NCBI RefSeq assembly: GCF_027945075.1
Contig: NZ_CP116034.1
Coordinates: 1,984,001-2,048,000 of the forward strand
Length of the DNA stretch: 64,000 nt
Source of the DNA: Chryseobacterium sp. CY350
GTDB lineage: Bacteria; Bacteroidota; Bacteroidia; Flavobacteriales; Weeksellaceae
Direction of reading: 5' to 3'
Below are positions 24,880 to 34,128 of this stretch, piece after piece (position 1 is the first letter of the stretch; every line of letters starts with the position of its first letter). The translations under genes and the position numbers were made by a program. The notes beneath the pieces are model-generated. The model saw nothing but the letters and a program-made list of their open reading frames with translations, made no database searches and was not told where the DNA came from.

Positions 24880-25743
24880 ATGACTGCTAAAAAGTACACG
24901 AAAAAAACTGCCAAAAAAATCCATAAAACACGACGAAAAAATTATTTTTTCCGCCGCAAAATGCTTTTTGTAATATTGATTATTGCACTTATCGGAACAG
25001 GTTTATATTTAAAGCAATCAATAAGTTACTATTATGCTTTATACTTTAATAAATTTTCTCATAAAAAGCTTCATAACAACGAAAAAGAAACTTTAAGGAT
25101 CCAGAAAATCCTCAGTAATAATCTTGATAAAACCTATGGTTTTGATATTTCCCATTATCAAAATAGAGAAGATATCAGCTGGGATAGTCTGAGCATTGGA
25201 AACAAAACTATTTCCTTGGAATTTGTCGTAATGCGTGCAACGATGGGAAATAGAAGTGCAGATAAGCATTTTAGCGAATTTTGGCAACAGGCGCAAAAAC
25301 ACAAATTGATTCGTGGTGCATATCATTTTTACAGAGCTGATGAAGATCCTATCATTCAGGCAAATAATTTTCTGGAGAATGTAAAACTGCAAAGTGGAGA
25401 CCTTCCGCCAATTTTGGATATTGAAAAAATTCCGAGAAGAAAATCAAACAAAAAACTGATAGAAGATCTTAAAATCTGGTGCAAAATTATAGAAGAAACC
25501 TACGGCGAAAAACCTATTATTTACACTTATTACCATTATTACAAGGACTTTCTAAAAGGCGAATTTGATGATTACCCACTTTGGCTGGCCAATTACAATG
25601 ACGTTCCTACTCCATCACCAGATGATCAATGGGATTTCTGGCAATTCAGTGAAAACGGAATCGTTCATGGGATCAACACAAAAGTTGACTTGGATGTTTA
25701 TAATGGTGGAGTCTGGTCGTTGAAAGGTTTGACTTTAGATTAA
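24880..25743 (+). CDS. GH25-family lysozyme, membrane-anchored
   Basis: The 287-residue protein has a very basic N terminus, one membrane segment (about residues 27-46) and a glycoside hydrolase family 25 domain. Motifs are GFDISHYQ (first catalytic Asp), EFVVMRATMG, RGAYHFYRADEDP, PPILDIEK (the DxE acid pair), GEKPIIYTYYHYY and WDFWQFSENG. GH25 enzymes cut the glycan chains of peptidoglycan; anchored at the inner membrane it would act in the periplasm on the cell's own wall. It runs head to head with NDH-2 and converges on the alpha/beta hydrolase with one base between the stops. Confidence 0.88.
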   Translation: MTAKKYTKKTAKKIHKTRRKNYFFRRKMLFVILIIALIGTGLYLKQSISYYYALYFNKFSHKKLHNNEKETLRIQKILSNNLDKTYGFDISHYQNREDISWDSLSIGNKTISLEFVVMRATMGNRSADKHFSEFWQQAQKHKLIRGAYHFYRADEDPIIQANNFLENVKLQSGDLPPILDIEKIPRRKSNKKLIEDLKIWCKIIEETYGEKPIIYTYYHYYKDFLKGEFDDYPLWLANYNDVPTPSPDDQWDFWQFSENGIVHGINTKVDLDVYNGGVWSLKGLTLD

Positions 25744-25744
25744 A

Positions 25745-27391
25745 TTATTTATTTAAAAATTCAACGATATCTTTATTCAGCTGATCCGCATTTTCAAACG
25801 GAATCATGTGTGTAGCGTCTTTGTAAATTTTTAGCTTTGCATTGGGAATTTGCTTAGACAATAATTCAGAATGTTCAGGCTTGATAACATCTTTTTCTCC
25901 GGCAATCACCAAAACTTCAGATTGAATTTTATTTAAATTTTTATTGGAAATATTCGGTTCTTTCAACATCAGTTTAAGCAGTCTTCTTTCGTTGAACTTT
26001 TCCGGTTTATTTTCATACTGCATGGCTTTGAGGCTCAATTTAAACTTACTTATCAACTCTTCATCTACTCCGTCAGCAGAAGCATTGGCTCCAATGGTAA
26101 TTAATTTATTTAAATTTTTAGGATATTTCAGCGCAAACTCAAGTCCGGTATTTCCACCATCGCTCCAGCCTACGATATTTACTTTTTTTAAGCCCAAACC
26201 ATCAATTAAAGCTTTCATATCATCTGCGAAAATTTTATAATTGAAATCATTTTCTGTTTTATCAGTACTTTTTCCTTGCGCTCTCGTGTCAACAACAATC
26301 ACTTTAAAATACTTTGAAAGTTCGGGAATTTGCTGATAAAAATCTCTGATGCTGCCTGAGTTTCCGTGGATCAAAAGCATAGGCTCTCCTTCACCGTAAC
26401 TTTCGTAATATATATCTGCATCTTTTAGTTTTAATGTTTTTCCGGCAGATGCATTTTTACCGTAAATTGATTGTTCAGCTTCCATTTGATATTTGCTTAC
26501 ATCATAGAAGAGATTTGACAGACCGCTGTCATTATCATATTCTTCCTGAATTTCATTTTTCCCATTTTTATCTACTTTCACATCAATGTTGATTGCAGGC
26601 GCAGCGATGGTCATTTTTTTCCAATCGCCATAAAATTTTCTCAGATAACCTGTTCTGAAAAGCGCAGCACTGATATTCAATCTTCCCTCAAACTCTTTTA
26701 AAAACTGAATTCCGACAAAAAACTTGCCCTGCACCCAAATATTTTTTTCATTGACATCTAAAGTAAAGGTATCATCTATAATTTTATCCTTGGTTAGTTC
26801 CACCGTTATTTCCTCATCCAAAATACTCTCTCCCGGCAAACCATTTTTCTCACTATAAATGGTGTAACGCATAATGATCGGTCGGTCTGCAGTGATGCTT
26901 GCAATATTCAGATGAATATTTATGATCTTTGATTTCTTAGTAGCCTTAAATTCCAAAGCGGTTTCACCTAAAAAATCATCTTTGCTTAACTCTGGTTTTA
27001 CAGAATACATCACACTTTTCGTTTTCGTATTCACACCCCAATTTTTATCAACCAGTTTTTTAGGGGCAATTTTTACTTCCTGAATATTTTTGAATTTCTC
27101 TTTTAAAAAAACTTTCCTGTCATTTTGTTTTACGAAATGCTGAACAGTTTCTGTATAGCTTTCGTACCCCGCAACATCGATTCTGACTTTAGCAGCAGGA
27201 TTGATTTTAGAAAGATCAATAGCAAACTCTCCTTTTTCATCACTGATGATTCCCACATTTTCTTTTTCAACACCGATCTTTACGTAAGCAATCGGTATAT
27301 TTTCTTCCCTGGACAAAACAGTTCCGGAAATTACCTGAGCATGAAGCAAAAAAGCAGCGAATAAAAGAATTAAAGCGTTGAGTTTCTTCAT
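25745..27391 (-). CDS. Exported alpha/beta hydrolase with N-terminal carboxypeptidase-regulatory-like domain
   Basis: The ATG at 27391 gives a signal peptide MKKLNALILLFAAFLLHAQ; the six codons upstream are not needed. Residues 20-105 are a CarboxypepD_reg-like domain (VISGTVLSREENIPIAYVKI), residues 110-310 a beta-rich region, and 330-548 an alpha/beta hydrolase with LIHGNSGS, GWSDGGN (nucleophile Ser410) and a C-terminal TDxxH-type His in DATHMIPF. It should be a periplasmic esterase or lipase-like enzyme. The hydrolase half closely resembles the gene at 31387-32673, which has a different N-terminal domain. The substrate is unknown. Confidence 0.82.
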   Translation of the reverse strand: MKKLNALILLFAAFLLHAQVISGTVLSREENIPIAYVKIGVEKENVGIISDEKGEFAIDLSKINPAAKVRIDVAGYESYTETVQHFVKQNDRKVFLKEKFKNIQEVKIAPKKLVDKNWGVNTKTKSVMYSVKPELSKDDFLGETALEFKATKKSKIINIHLNIASITADRPIIMRYTIYSEKNGLPGESILDEEITVELTKDKIIDDTFTLDVNEKNIWVQGKFFVGIQFLKEFEGRLNISAALFRTGYLRKFYGDWKKMTIAAPAINIDVKVDKNGKNEIQEEYDNDSGLSNLFYDVSKYQMEAEQSIYGKNASAGKTLKLKDADIYYESYGEGEPMLLIHGNSGSIRDFYQQIPELSKYFKVIVVDTRAQGKSTDKTENDFNYKIFADDMKALIDGLGLKKVNIVGWSDGGNTGLEFALKYPKNLNKLITIGANASADGVDEELISKFKLSLKAMQYENKPEKFNERRLLKLMLKEPNISNKNLNKIQSEVLVIAGEKDVIKPEHSELLSKQIPNAKLKIYKDATHMIPFENADQLNKDIVEFLNK

Positions 27392-27517
27392 AATAAAAGT
27401 TTGATGCAAAAATCAATATTTGAAGATGAAAACAATCTTAATTTCTTATTAAATTTAAAGAAGATTTAGTTAAATAACATTTAAAAAATCACAACCATGT
27501 GAGCATCTTCATTAAAA

Positions 27518-28648
27518 TTACTTAAAGGGCTTTCTCTGAATCCAATCAACTGTTGGATTGAGTGATTTAAAAATCCTTCCTATGAATTTATTGATAAGTA
27601 AATTATTATGTTTAATTAATCCAAAAATCTCTACTGGTTGCGCACCGATCGTAGATTTTATTTCGAGTGCTGTTCTTCCGAAAATAATTCGGTTAAATTT
27701 TTCCTTGATTCCGAATTCAACCATATCTAAGAGCATATTTAGGTAGATTTGTTTTTCTTTTTGCAACTCCTTGTCATACCCAAGAAAATAGGTATCAATA
27801 TCTTGATTGTTGAGGATTAAAGTATAAAAACCGATCAGTTTTTCATTTAAATAATATCCAAAAACTTTGAAATTTTTTTTTAAAGATTCTTTCATGCTTT
27901 CAAAGTGATTTTCGGTGAGAAAAAAAGTATTGAAAGGCGCATTTTCAGCTACATTTTGATACAAGAGATTCATTTCTTTCTGATGAAATTTAATGTCGTG
28001 AAGATTCATTTCAGATTTTTCAATTCCAGCAATTTTTTTCTTTGCAGATTTGGCTCTGGTTCTGTATTTTGTAGAAAATGCATTCAGATAATCTTGAAAG
28101 GTCGTCCAGTTTTCCGTTAAATCTAAGAGCATATTCGGCTGTACAGAAAATCTGTAGAATGATAGGTACTTTTTACCTTGAAAATGTTTGATAAAACCGG
28201 CCTGATAATCTTTATAAATGATCAAAGAAGTTTTACCTTCCTTTTTTTGCATTTCATGAACAGCTTCATCTAAAAGCATAATCATATCCGGAACAGTAAT
28301 TTTCTCAGCATCAAAATAAAATCCGTTTTGTCCGGTCAACATATTATTCCCGAGAATCATCACGTTTTTACTAAACTTTTTCGCCACAAAATTTTTTAAA
28401 TTACAAAAAGCTTCATCCTGCTGAAAAGTTTTGTGCCGGAAAAAATCTAAATATTGAAATAAAGAACCGCCGATCAATTCATCACCTGAGAAAAATCCGA
28501 CATAAAAACACTTCATATTTTCGGGACATGAGGTTTCTAAAGTTTCAAAATATTCTTTAGACAACATAATATTATGCTGCCCGATGACATCGTTCCAGTT
28601 ATGTGGAATTTCTGACGAAGATTTGTATATTTTGAAAGTGTAAGACAT
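27518..28648 (-). CDS. GNAT-fold peptidoglycan-biosynthesis-like protein
   Basis: The ATG at 28648 gives MSYTFKIYKSSSEIPHNWND and a 376-residue protein; a longer frame would run back through a terminator hairpin. The C-terminal half has the acyltransferase pattern of Acetyltransf_6/FemAB-like proteins (GYYLNEKLIGFYTLIL, TYFLGYDKELQKEKQIYLNM, FNRIIFGRTALEIKSTIGA). The acceptor substrate is unknown. The start codon immediately follows the T-tract of the terminator of the upstream DUF1761 gene, an odd arrangement that suggests either attenuation or a promoter inside that gene. Confidence 0.7.
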   Translation of the reverse strand: MSYTFKIYKSSSEIPHNWNDVIGQHNIMLSKEYFETLETSCPENMKCFYVGFFSGDELIGGSLFQYLDFFRHKTFQQDEAFCNLKNFVAKKFSKNVMILGNNMLTGQNGFYFDAEKITVPDMIMLLDEAVHEMQKKEGKTSLIIYKDYQAGFIKHFQGKKYLSFYRFSVQPNMLLDLTENWTTFQDYLNAFSTKYRTRAKSAKKKIAGIEKSEMNLHDIKFHQKEMNLLYQNVAENAPFNTFFLTENHFESMKESLKKNFKVFGYYLNEKLIGFYTLILNNQDIDTYFLGYDKELQKEKQIYLNMLLDMVEFGIKEKFNRIIFGRTALEIKSTIGAQPVEIFGLIKHNNLLINKFIGRIFKSLNPTVDWIQRKPFK

Positions 28649-28650
28649 AA

Positions 28651-28672
28651 AAAAGGCCACAAATGTAGCCTT
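28651..28672 (-). terminator. Terminator of the DUF1761 gene abutting the next start codon
   Basis: On the minus strand AAGGC / GCCTT with pairing inner bases TACA / TGTG forms a hairpin followed by TTTTTT, and the ATG of the GNAT-like gene begins in the last T-run position region at 28648. It would act as an attenuator for that gene. Confidence 0.65.
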
Positions 28673-28692
28673 ATAATTTAGATTTAAATGTT

Positions 28693-29211
28693 TTATTTTT
28701 GAGTAACCCAATTGAAGCCATCCATGGCATACCAACCGCAGATAATTCCTCCCATAATGGTGATGGTGATCGTCCAATAAGCAGCATTAATCAGAGCATA
28801 TTTCCAGGATTTTCTCTCAAACATCGCATTGATTGATATTAGGGGAAGTACAAAGAAAATTCCTGCCATAAAAGAATGTAAAGCACCATGACCAAAAGAT
28901 CTGAAAGCAGTTCCGTAATCTTGCATAAATGCTGTAAATGAAGGTTTTGCCAGATCCGGATTTCCACCAACCATTCCTACAGCGCCAAACTGATGAATCG
29001 TAACAAACTGTAAAAACATTCCGATGAGTACCGACAAAACAACAGATGAAATGAAGATCACTCCCATATTTGCTCCTTTCATTTTATCTTCAGCCAACCC
29101 AGCTTCTCTCATCCATATTTTTCCGAAAACTTGTGGGCTGTACCAAATAAATCCCGTCAGTAATGGCACTAATGCAGCAAATAGTATTGCTAAAAAGTTG
29201 ATTTGTATCAT
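28693..29211 (-). CDS. DUF1761 membrane protein
   Basis: A 172-residue protein with four predicted membrane segments (residues 5-22, 48-68, 106-128 and 140-160). The N-terminal FWYSP-like piece (LLTGFIWYSPQVFGKIWM) is the hallmark of the DUF1761 family, whose function is not known. It stands between the GNAT-like gene and the divergent ABC-F gene and carries a terminator after its stop codon. A -7-like CAAATTTA (minus-strand TAAATTTG) lies at 29238-29245. Confidence 0.85.
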   Translation of the reverse strand: MIQINFLAILFAALVPLLTGFIWYSPQVFGKIWMREAGLAEDKMKGANMGVIFISSVVLSVLIGMFLQFVTIHQFGAVGMVGGNPDLAKPSFTAFMQDYGTAFRSFGHGALHSFMAGIFFVLPLISINAMFERKSWKYALINAAYWTITITIMGGIICGWYAMDGFNWVTQK

Positions 29212-29297
29212 AATTTAAAGTTTTTAGGTTATTGTTTCAAATTTACATTAAAAAAATTACGTACAGATATTTATCATTTAAAAGCTTTAATATTTTG

Positions 29298-29305
29298 TAC
29301 TTTTG
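29298..29305 (+). promoter_or_regulatory. Putative -7 element of the ABC-F gene
   Basis: TACTTTTG lies 22 bases before the ATG at 29327. Because it overlaps a TTG at 29303, that TTG cannot be the translation start. Confidence 0.5.
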
Positions 29306-29326
29306 CACCACAAAATTTGGATATTA

Positions 29327-31225
29327 ATGAATTACGTTGCGGCAGAGAATCTTACAAAATCTTACGGGATAAAAACTTTATTTAAAAAAATTTCTTTCAA
29401 CATCAATGAAGGTGACAAAATTGCCATTGTTGCCAAAAACGGAAGCGGAAAATCTACCCTTCTGAAAATTCTGATGGGTAAAGAAATAGCCGACAGCGGA
29501 AACGTGGTGATTAATAAAGATATTCAGGTGGTTTTGTTTGATCAGGAGATAGATTTTGAATCTGATTTGACGATTGAAGAATTCATGATGACTTTGGATT
29601 CAGCACCAATTTTGGCTTTAAAAAAATATCATCATGCATTGCTGTCGGGAAATCCGGATGAAATGGAAACTGCATTGGCCGAAATGGAAATTCACAAAGC
29701 GTGGGATCTTGAAAATGAAATGAGCCAGATTCTGTCTCAGCTTAAAATCACTGATCTGACTGCCAAAATGGGAATGCTTTCCGGTGGACAAATAAAACGT
29801 GTTGCCTTAGCTAAACTTTTAACGGAAACCAGAGCCGAGCATCGCCACACGCTTTTAATAATGGATGAACCTACCAACCACCTGGATGTGGAAATGGTAG
29901 AATGGCTTGAAAGCTATTTAAATAAAGCAAAAATCACTCTTCTTCTTGTAACTCACGACCGATATTTTCTTGATGCAGTGTGCGGAATTATCTGGGAAAT
30001 GGAAGATCAGAATCTATATTTCCACAATGGTTCCTACGCTACTTATCTTGAAAATAAGATGATTCGTGAAGACAACATGAACTCGACCATCGACAAAGCA
30101 CAAAATCTTTACAGAAAAGAATTGGAATGGATGCGAAGACAGCCGAAAGCGCGAACGACAAAATCAAAATCGCGACAGGATGATTTCTACGAAACTGAAA
30201 AAGTAGCCAAAACCGATACCCGAAAGGAATCTCTGGAGCTTGATTTTGAAATGAAAAGATTGGGTAACAAAATTCTGGAGCTTAAAGACATTTCAAAAAG
30301 TTATGGTGATAAATTATTACTGAAAGATTTCAGTTATTCTTTTCAACGTGGCGAAAAAGTAGGAATTGTAGGTAAAAATGGCGCTGGAAAATCTACTTTA
30401 TTGAATATTATTCAAGGTTTTGAACCGAAAGATTCCGGGGAAATTGAAACCGGAGAAACAATTAAATTCGGATATTTTTCTCAGAAAGGCCTTAAATATA
30501 AAGAAGAGGAACGAGTTATTGATTTTATTAAAGATATTTCAGAAAACTTCCCGTTAGCAAACGGACGAACGATTACGGCCTCGCAGTTTTTGAGATTATT
30601 TTTATTTGATGATCAAACACAATATTCTCCGATTTCTAAACTTTCGGGTGGAGAAAAAAGAAGACTGCATTTGATGTATATTTTATATCAAAATCCAAAC
30701 TTTTTGATTTTTGATGAGCCAACGAATGATCTTGACCTTCCGACTTTGACGGTTTTGGAAAATTTCCTTTTAAATTTCCAGGGAAGTTTAATTATTGTTT
30801 CTCACGACAGATATTTTATGGACAGAATTGTTGACCATATTTTAGCATTTGAAGGAGAAGGAAAAATAAAAGATTTTATAGGAAACTTCTCAGAGTACAG
30901 AGAAAATAAAAAGCTGGAAGACGGAAACCAGAAGAACGAAGATAAAAAAGCGAAAACTGTCGTTGAGAAAGTCGTTGAAAAACCTGTAGAACTAGTTGTT
31001 TCAACACCGCAAGCTCCAAAAAAGAAATTGTCTTTCAAAGAACAACGCGAGCTTGAAACAATCGAAAAAGAAATTCCTGAATTTGAAGCAAAAAGAGCAA
31101 CTATTCTTGATCAGCTAAATAATGAAACAGAATATGAAAAAATTGTAAAACTGTCTGCTGAGCTTGAAAGTCTTTCAGAAAAACTCGAAAATCACGAAAT
31201 GAGATGGCTTGAACTTCAGGATTAA
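29327..31225 (+). CDS. ABC-F family ATPase (Uup-like)
   Basis: The start at the ATG 29327 gives 632 residues. Two ATP-binding cassettes in one chain: Walker A AKNGSGKSTLL, signature LSGGQIKRVALAKLL and Walker B LLIMDEPTNHLD in the first; GKNGAGKSTLL, LSGGEKRRLHLMYIL and FLIFDEPTNDLD in the second. The linker between them is basic (RRQPKARTTKSKSRQDD) and the last 90 residues are a Lys/Glu-rich coiled coil, as in Uup. ABC-F proteins have no membrane domain; they act on ribosomes or, for Uup, on DNA-related processes. A strong terminator follows. Confidence 0.92.
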   Translation: MNYVAAENLTKSYGIKTLFKKISFNINEGDKIAIVAKNGSGKSTLLKILMGKEIADSGNVVINKDIQVVLFDQEIDFESDLTIEEFMMTLDSAPILALKKYHHALLSGNPDEMETALAEMEIHKAWDLENEMSQILSQLKITDLTAKMGMLSGGQIKRVALAKLLTETRAEHRHTLLIMDEPTNHLDVEMVEWLESYLNKAKITLLLVTHDRYFLDAVCGIIWEMEDQNLYFHNGSYATYLENKMIREDNMNSTIDKAQNLYRKELEWMRRQPKARTTKSKSRQDDFYETEKVAKTDTRKESLELDFEMKRLGNKILELKDISKSYGDKLLLKDFSYSFQRGEKVGIVGKNGAGKSTLLNIIQGFEPKDSGEIETGETIKFGYFSQKGLKYKEEERVIDFIKDISENFPLANGRTITASQFLRLFLFDDQTQYSPISKLSGGEKRRLHLMYILYQNPNFLIFDEPTNDLDLPTLTVLENFLLNFQGSLIIVSHDRYFMDRIVDHILAFEGEGKIKDFIGNFSEYRENKKLEDGNQKNEDKKAKTVVEKVVEKPVELVVSTPQAPKKKLSFKEQRELETIEKEIPEFEAKRATILDQLNNETEYEKIVKLSAELESLSEKLENHEMRWLELQD

Positions 31226-31242
31226 GCAAAATTTTAAGTATA

Positions 31243-31278
31243 AAAAAGAGCTGTTCGGTATATTGAACAGCTCTTTTT
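31243..31278 (+). terminator. Terminator of the ABC-F gene
   Basis: A perfect 14-bp stem AAAAAGAGCTGTTC / GAACAGCTCTTTTT with an 8-base loop lies 17 bases after the stop codon. Confidence 0.9.
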
Positions 31279-31386
31279 GTTTTAAAATTATTATATAAAA
31301 ATATCAGATATTGAATTAGTATTCCTATGTTTGGGAAATAAACTTAAGCTTGTCATGCGAAGTTTTATTACCTCAAAAAAATCATT

Positions 31387-32673
31387 ATGCGAAACTTTCA
31401 TTTAAAACTCATTATTTTTATTATCCTTCTTTCGTTTTCAAAAACATTCGGGCAATATTTCATGGTTTGCCAACCCGTAGAAATTGAAAAATATCGGGGG
31501 AAAGATTTTATTCTTGAAGGAAAAATATTTTATAATAGAGAAATCAAGAATGATTCCTGGGTTGTTTTGTCGGCGCTTTTCGTTGATGAGAAGGGCAAAG
31601 GAATGAAAAACACTATTAATAATGATGATGCCCAGGCGTATTATAAGAATGGGAATTGGAGCTCTTATCAGCTACAGGGAAAGATTGAGAAAAAAGCAAA
31701 ATACATAGCCGTAGGAATTACTGTTGCCGGGTCGGGAAGTTATCACGTTGACGATTTTAAATTATTTATACAGGATGGCAATAATAAAATAGAAATTCCT
31801 GTAAGAAATGCCGGTTTTGAGGACGCTTCTTTAACTCCTTGGCAAGCACAAAACATTGATAAGGATACAAGATTATCTCTTGCTAATGATCAATATTTTT
31901 CGGGAAAACAATCTCTTTTCGTTGACAATTCTAACATCAAAATGACACCAACTTTTGGTAATAATAAAGAAAACGGAAAATTTACGGATGTGAACGGCGT
32001 AAAACTTTATTATGAAGTTTACGGTAAAGGTGAACCGCTTTTGTTGATTCACGGAAACAACTCTTCAATGGCGAGTTTTAATCAGCAAATTGACGTTTTA
32101 AGCAAAAAATACATGGTCATTGGTTTAGACAGTCGTGGCCAGGGAAAGTCTTCTTCTGATGACCAAAAGTTGACCTATGAACTAATGGCAGATGATATCA
32201 ATGTTTTTTTAGAAAAGATAAACCTGAAAAAGGTTAATATTTTAGGCTGGAGTGACGGTGGAAATATTGCAGTTATTTTAGGAATGGAACATCCTGATAA
32301 AGTAAAAAAAATGGCGATTATGGGAGCCGTACTTTACAATAACGAAACTTCAGTTTTTCCTGAGATTAATAAAATACTGAATGAGCAGGTAAAAGAAATG
32401 AAGGAACGCGGAGTATCTGAAAATGACATGAATTATCGTCTTAAAATTCTTCTCCTTACTGAACCTAATATCAATCCCGATTCTTTAAAGAAAATACAGG
32501 CACCGACATTGGTAATGGCAGGTGAACGTGATGTAATGCCTGAAAAACATACAAAACTGATTGCAGAAAAAATTCCAAACGGTAAAATGTTGATCTTTAA
32601 AGGTGCTGATCATGAAGCTCCTTCCAAAATACCCGAAAAATTTAACCAAGCAATTCTAGATTTTTTCGAGTAA
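31387..32673 (+). CDS. Exported alpha/beta hydrolase with N-terminal carbohydrate-binding-like domain
   Basis: A 428-residue protein with a signal peptide ending TFGQ (residue 22). Residues 25-190 form a beta-sandwich with the pattern VRNAGFEDASLTPWQAQN, like galactose-binding folds of secreted proteins. Residues 198-428 are an alpha/beta hydrolase: YYEVYGKGEPLLLIHGNNSS, VIGLDSRGQGKS, GWSDGGN (nucleophile Ser289), GERDVMP and GADHEAP (His). The hydrolase half is clearly paralogous to the gene at 25745-27391. It should be a periplasmic or surface esterase; the substrate is not evident. It ends at a bidirectional terminator shared with a tiny membrane protein. Confidence 0.82.
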   Translation: MRNFHLKLIIFIILLSFSKTFGQYFMVCQPVEIEKYRGKDFILEGKIFYNREIKNDSWVVLSALFVDEKGKGMKNTINNDDAQAYYKNGNWSSYQLQGKIEKKAKYIAVGITVAGSGSYHVDDFKLFIQDGNNKIEIPVRNAGFEDASLTPWQAQNIDKDTRLSLANDQYFSGKQSLFVDNSNIKMTPTFGNNKENGKFTDVNGVKLYYEVYGKGEPLLLIHGNNSSMASFNQQIDVLSKKYMVIGLDSRGQGKSSSDDQKLTYELMADDINVFLEKINLKKVNILGWSDGGNIAVILGMEHPDKVKKMAIMGAVLYNNETSVFPEINKILNEQVKEMKERGVSENDMNYRLKILLLTEPNINPDSLKKIQAPTLVMAGERDVMPEKHTKLIAEKIPNGKMLIFKGADHEAPSKIPEKFNQAILDFFE

Positions 32674-32706
32674 TTCATTTTGGATATTCGGTTGAAATAA
32701 AATACA

Positions 32707-32733
32707 AAAGTTAGATATTCGATATCTAACTTT
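32707..32733. terminator. Bidirectional terminator between the alpha/beta hydrolase and a small membrane protein gene
   Basis: AAAGTTAGATAT (32707-32718) pairs perfectly with ATATCTAACTTT (32722-32733) and is followed by T-runs on the plus strand. The stop codon of the minus-strand 52-residue gene lies inside the hairpin. Confidence 0.85.
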
Positions 32734-32884
32734 TTTTTATCATCGTAGAAATACTGTACAGTAAAAAAGCAGTTCCCAAAATCAAAAAACCATATTTGAG
32801 ATACATATTGTCATTAACCAAAGTCAGACCGATTCCTAAAAAAAGAAGACCGATCACTGTAAAACTTGAGCTCCTTTTTTTCAT
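32726..32884 (-). CDS. Small two-helix membrane protein (52 residues)
   Basis: From the ATG at 32884 the frame reads MKKRSSSFTVIGLLFLGIGL, then TLVNDNMYLKYGFLILGTAF and a second hydrophobic stretch, ending KKS at a TAG inside the terminator hairpin. The two membrane segments are about residues 8-22 and 32-47. The ATG is preceded within five bases by the stop of the upstream oxidoreductase gene on the same strand, so it is probably cotranscribed. It resembles small hypothetical membrane proteins of flavobacteria; no function can be given. Confidence 0.6.
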   Translation of the reverse strand: MKKRSSSFTVIGLLFLGIGLTLVNDNMYLKYGFLILGTAFLLYSISTMIKKS

Positions 32885-32888
32885 ATTT

Positions 32889-33947
32889 TTAATGTAAATC
32901 TAAAACTTTTCCTTTATCAGAACTCTCCAATGCCGCTTCGATGATTTTCATATTCTGAACAACTTCATTTCCTAACGAAGGCAGAGCATATCCGAATACG
33001 ATGTGTTCATAGATTTGTTGATAGTAATTCATATAATTTCCGGGTTCGCTGGATGTGAGAATTTTTTCAGTTTCTTTATTTTCATTCAGCACATTCAATA
33101 TTCCGTCAGATTCTTTCAATGGCTGCATCCAGTTTTTTCCATATTCGGGAATTGCTCCTGCTACCAGTTCATTTTCCTGATCGTCAGTTCGTTCCTGAAG
33201 AAAACTTCCTTTACTTCCAAAAATTTTATAAGCGAAATGATCTTCTTTAGTAAAAACAGAAGACTTCAATCTTACTCTTAAATCATCTTTATAATAAAGT
33301 AAAATTTCAAAATAATCATTGGCAAAATCGGTTCCTTTCATTGAGAAAATGTCAGCAAACAATTTTTCGGGAAAGCCAAACAGTTGCGTCGCCTGATCTA
33401 CAAGATGAGAACCTAAATCGTGAACTGATCCGGAACCGTTTAATGCAGGATTTTCTTTATGCTCTTTTGCACTTGGCTCAGTTCTGAATCTGTCAAAACG
33501 GATTTCAACTTCTTTGATTGTCCCTAATTTACCTTCTGAAATAACTTTCTGTACCTGAAGATAATCACGATCAAACCTTCTGTTCTGATAAACGCTGAGA
33601 AAGAGATTTTTAGATTCAGCCAGTCTTACCAATTCTTCGGCTTCTGCAACATTTACGGTAAATGGTTTTTCTACAATTACATTTTTCCCCGCTTCTAAAG
33701 CCATTTTTGCATAATCAAAATGAGTCTGAACCGGTGTATTTACCACCACCACGTCAATATCTTCATTTTTGAGCATTTCTTCTACTGAAAGATAAATTGT
33801 AGCATCAGGATATTTTTCTTTTGATTCTTCCTTACTTCTTTCTACAATCGCCGAAAGAAAAAATCCGGGATGTTCTTTTAAAAATGGTGCGTGAAAAACT
33901 TTTCCACTCATTCCAAAGGCACAAAGACCAACTTTTACCAATTGCAT
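32889..33947 (-). CDS. Gfo/Idh/MocA-family oxidoreductase
   Basis: The ATG at 33947 gives MQLVKVGLCAFGMSGKVFHA, putting the nucleotide-binding glycines at the right distance from the start; the six codons upstream are dispensable. The 352-residue protein has an N-terminal NAD(P)-binding domain with VVVNTPVQTHFDYAKMAL and VEKPFTVNVAEAE (catalytic Lys region), then the C-terminal substrate domain with GSGSVHDLGSHLVDQATQLF. Family members oxidise or reduce sugars, inositols and similar compounds. No sugar pathway genes lie nearby, so the substrate is open. Confidence 0.9.
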   Translation of the reverse strand: MQLVKVGLCAFGMSGKVFHAPFLKEHPGFFLSAIVERSKEESKEKYPDATIYLSVEEMLKNEDIDVVVVNTPVQTHFDYAKMALEAGKNVIVEKPFTVNVAEAEELVRLAESKNLFLSVYQNRRFDRDYLQVQKVISEGKLGTIKEVEIRFDRFRTEPSAKEHKENPALNGSGSVHDLGSHLVDQATQLFGFPEKLFADIFSMKGTDFANDYFEILLYYKDDLRVRLKSSVFTKEDHFAYKIFGSKGSFLQERTDDQENELVAGAIPEYGKNWMQPLKESDGILNVLNENKETEKILTSSEPGNYMNYYQQIYEHIVFGYALPSLGNEVVQNMKIIEAALESSDKGKVLDLH

Positions 33948-34086
33948 GCTGTAATTTTTTAACAAATATATTTATAAATGTCATTGAAAAGAAAAAAATA
34001 TAAGCGTCAAAAGAGTTACAGTACAGCATATGATAAAAATCACCATATTTATTTTTATTAATTCTAAATAACAAGTTGCAAATTCT

Positions 34087-34094
34087 TACTTTTG
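34087..34094 (+). promoter_or_regulatory. Putative -7 element of the siderophore receptor gene
   Basis: TACTTTTG fits TAnnTTTG and lies 34 bases before the ATG at 34129. No TTG at -33 and no clear Fur-box were recognised. Confidence 0.45.
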
Positions 34095-34128
34095 CTGCGC
34101 TATTTAAATCCATTCCAAATAAATAAAA

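Noticed and set aside
29303..29326. An upstream TTG start for the ABC-F gene adding eight residues
   Set aside because: The TTG is inside the -7 promoter element, so it would not be in the transcript.
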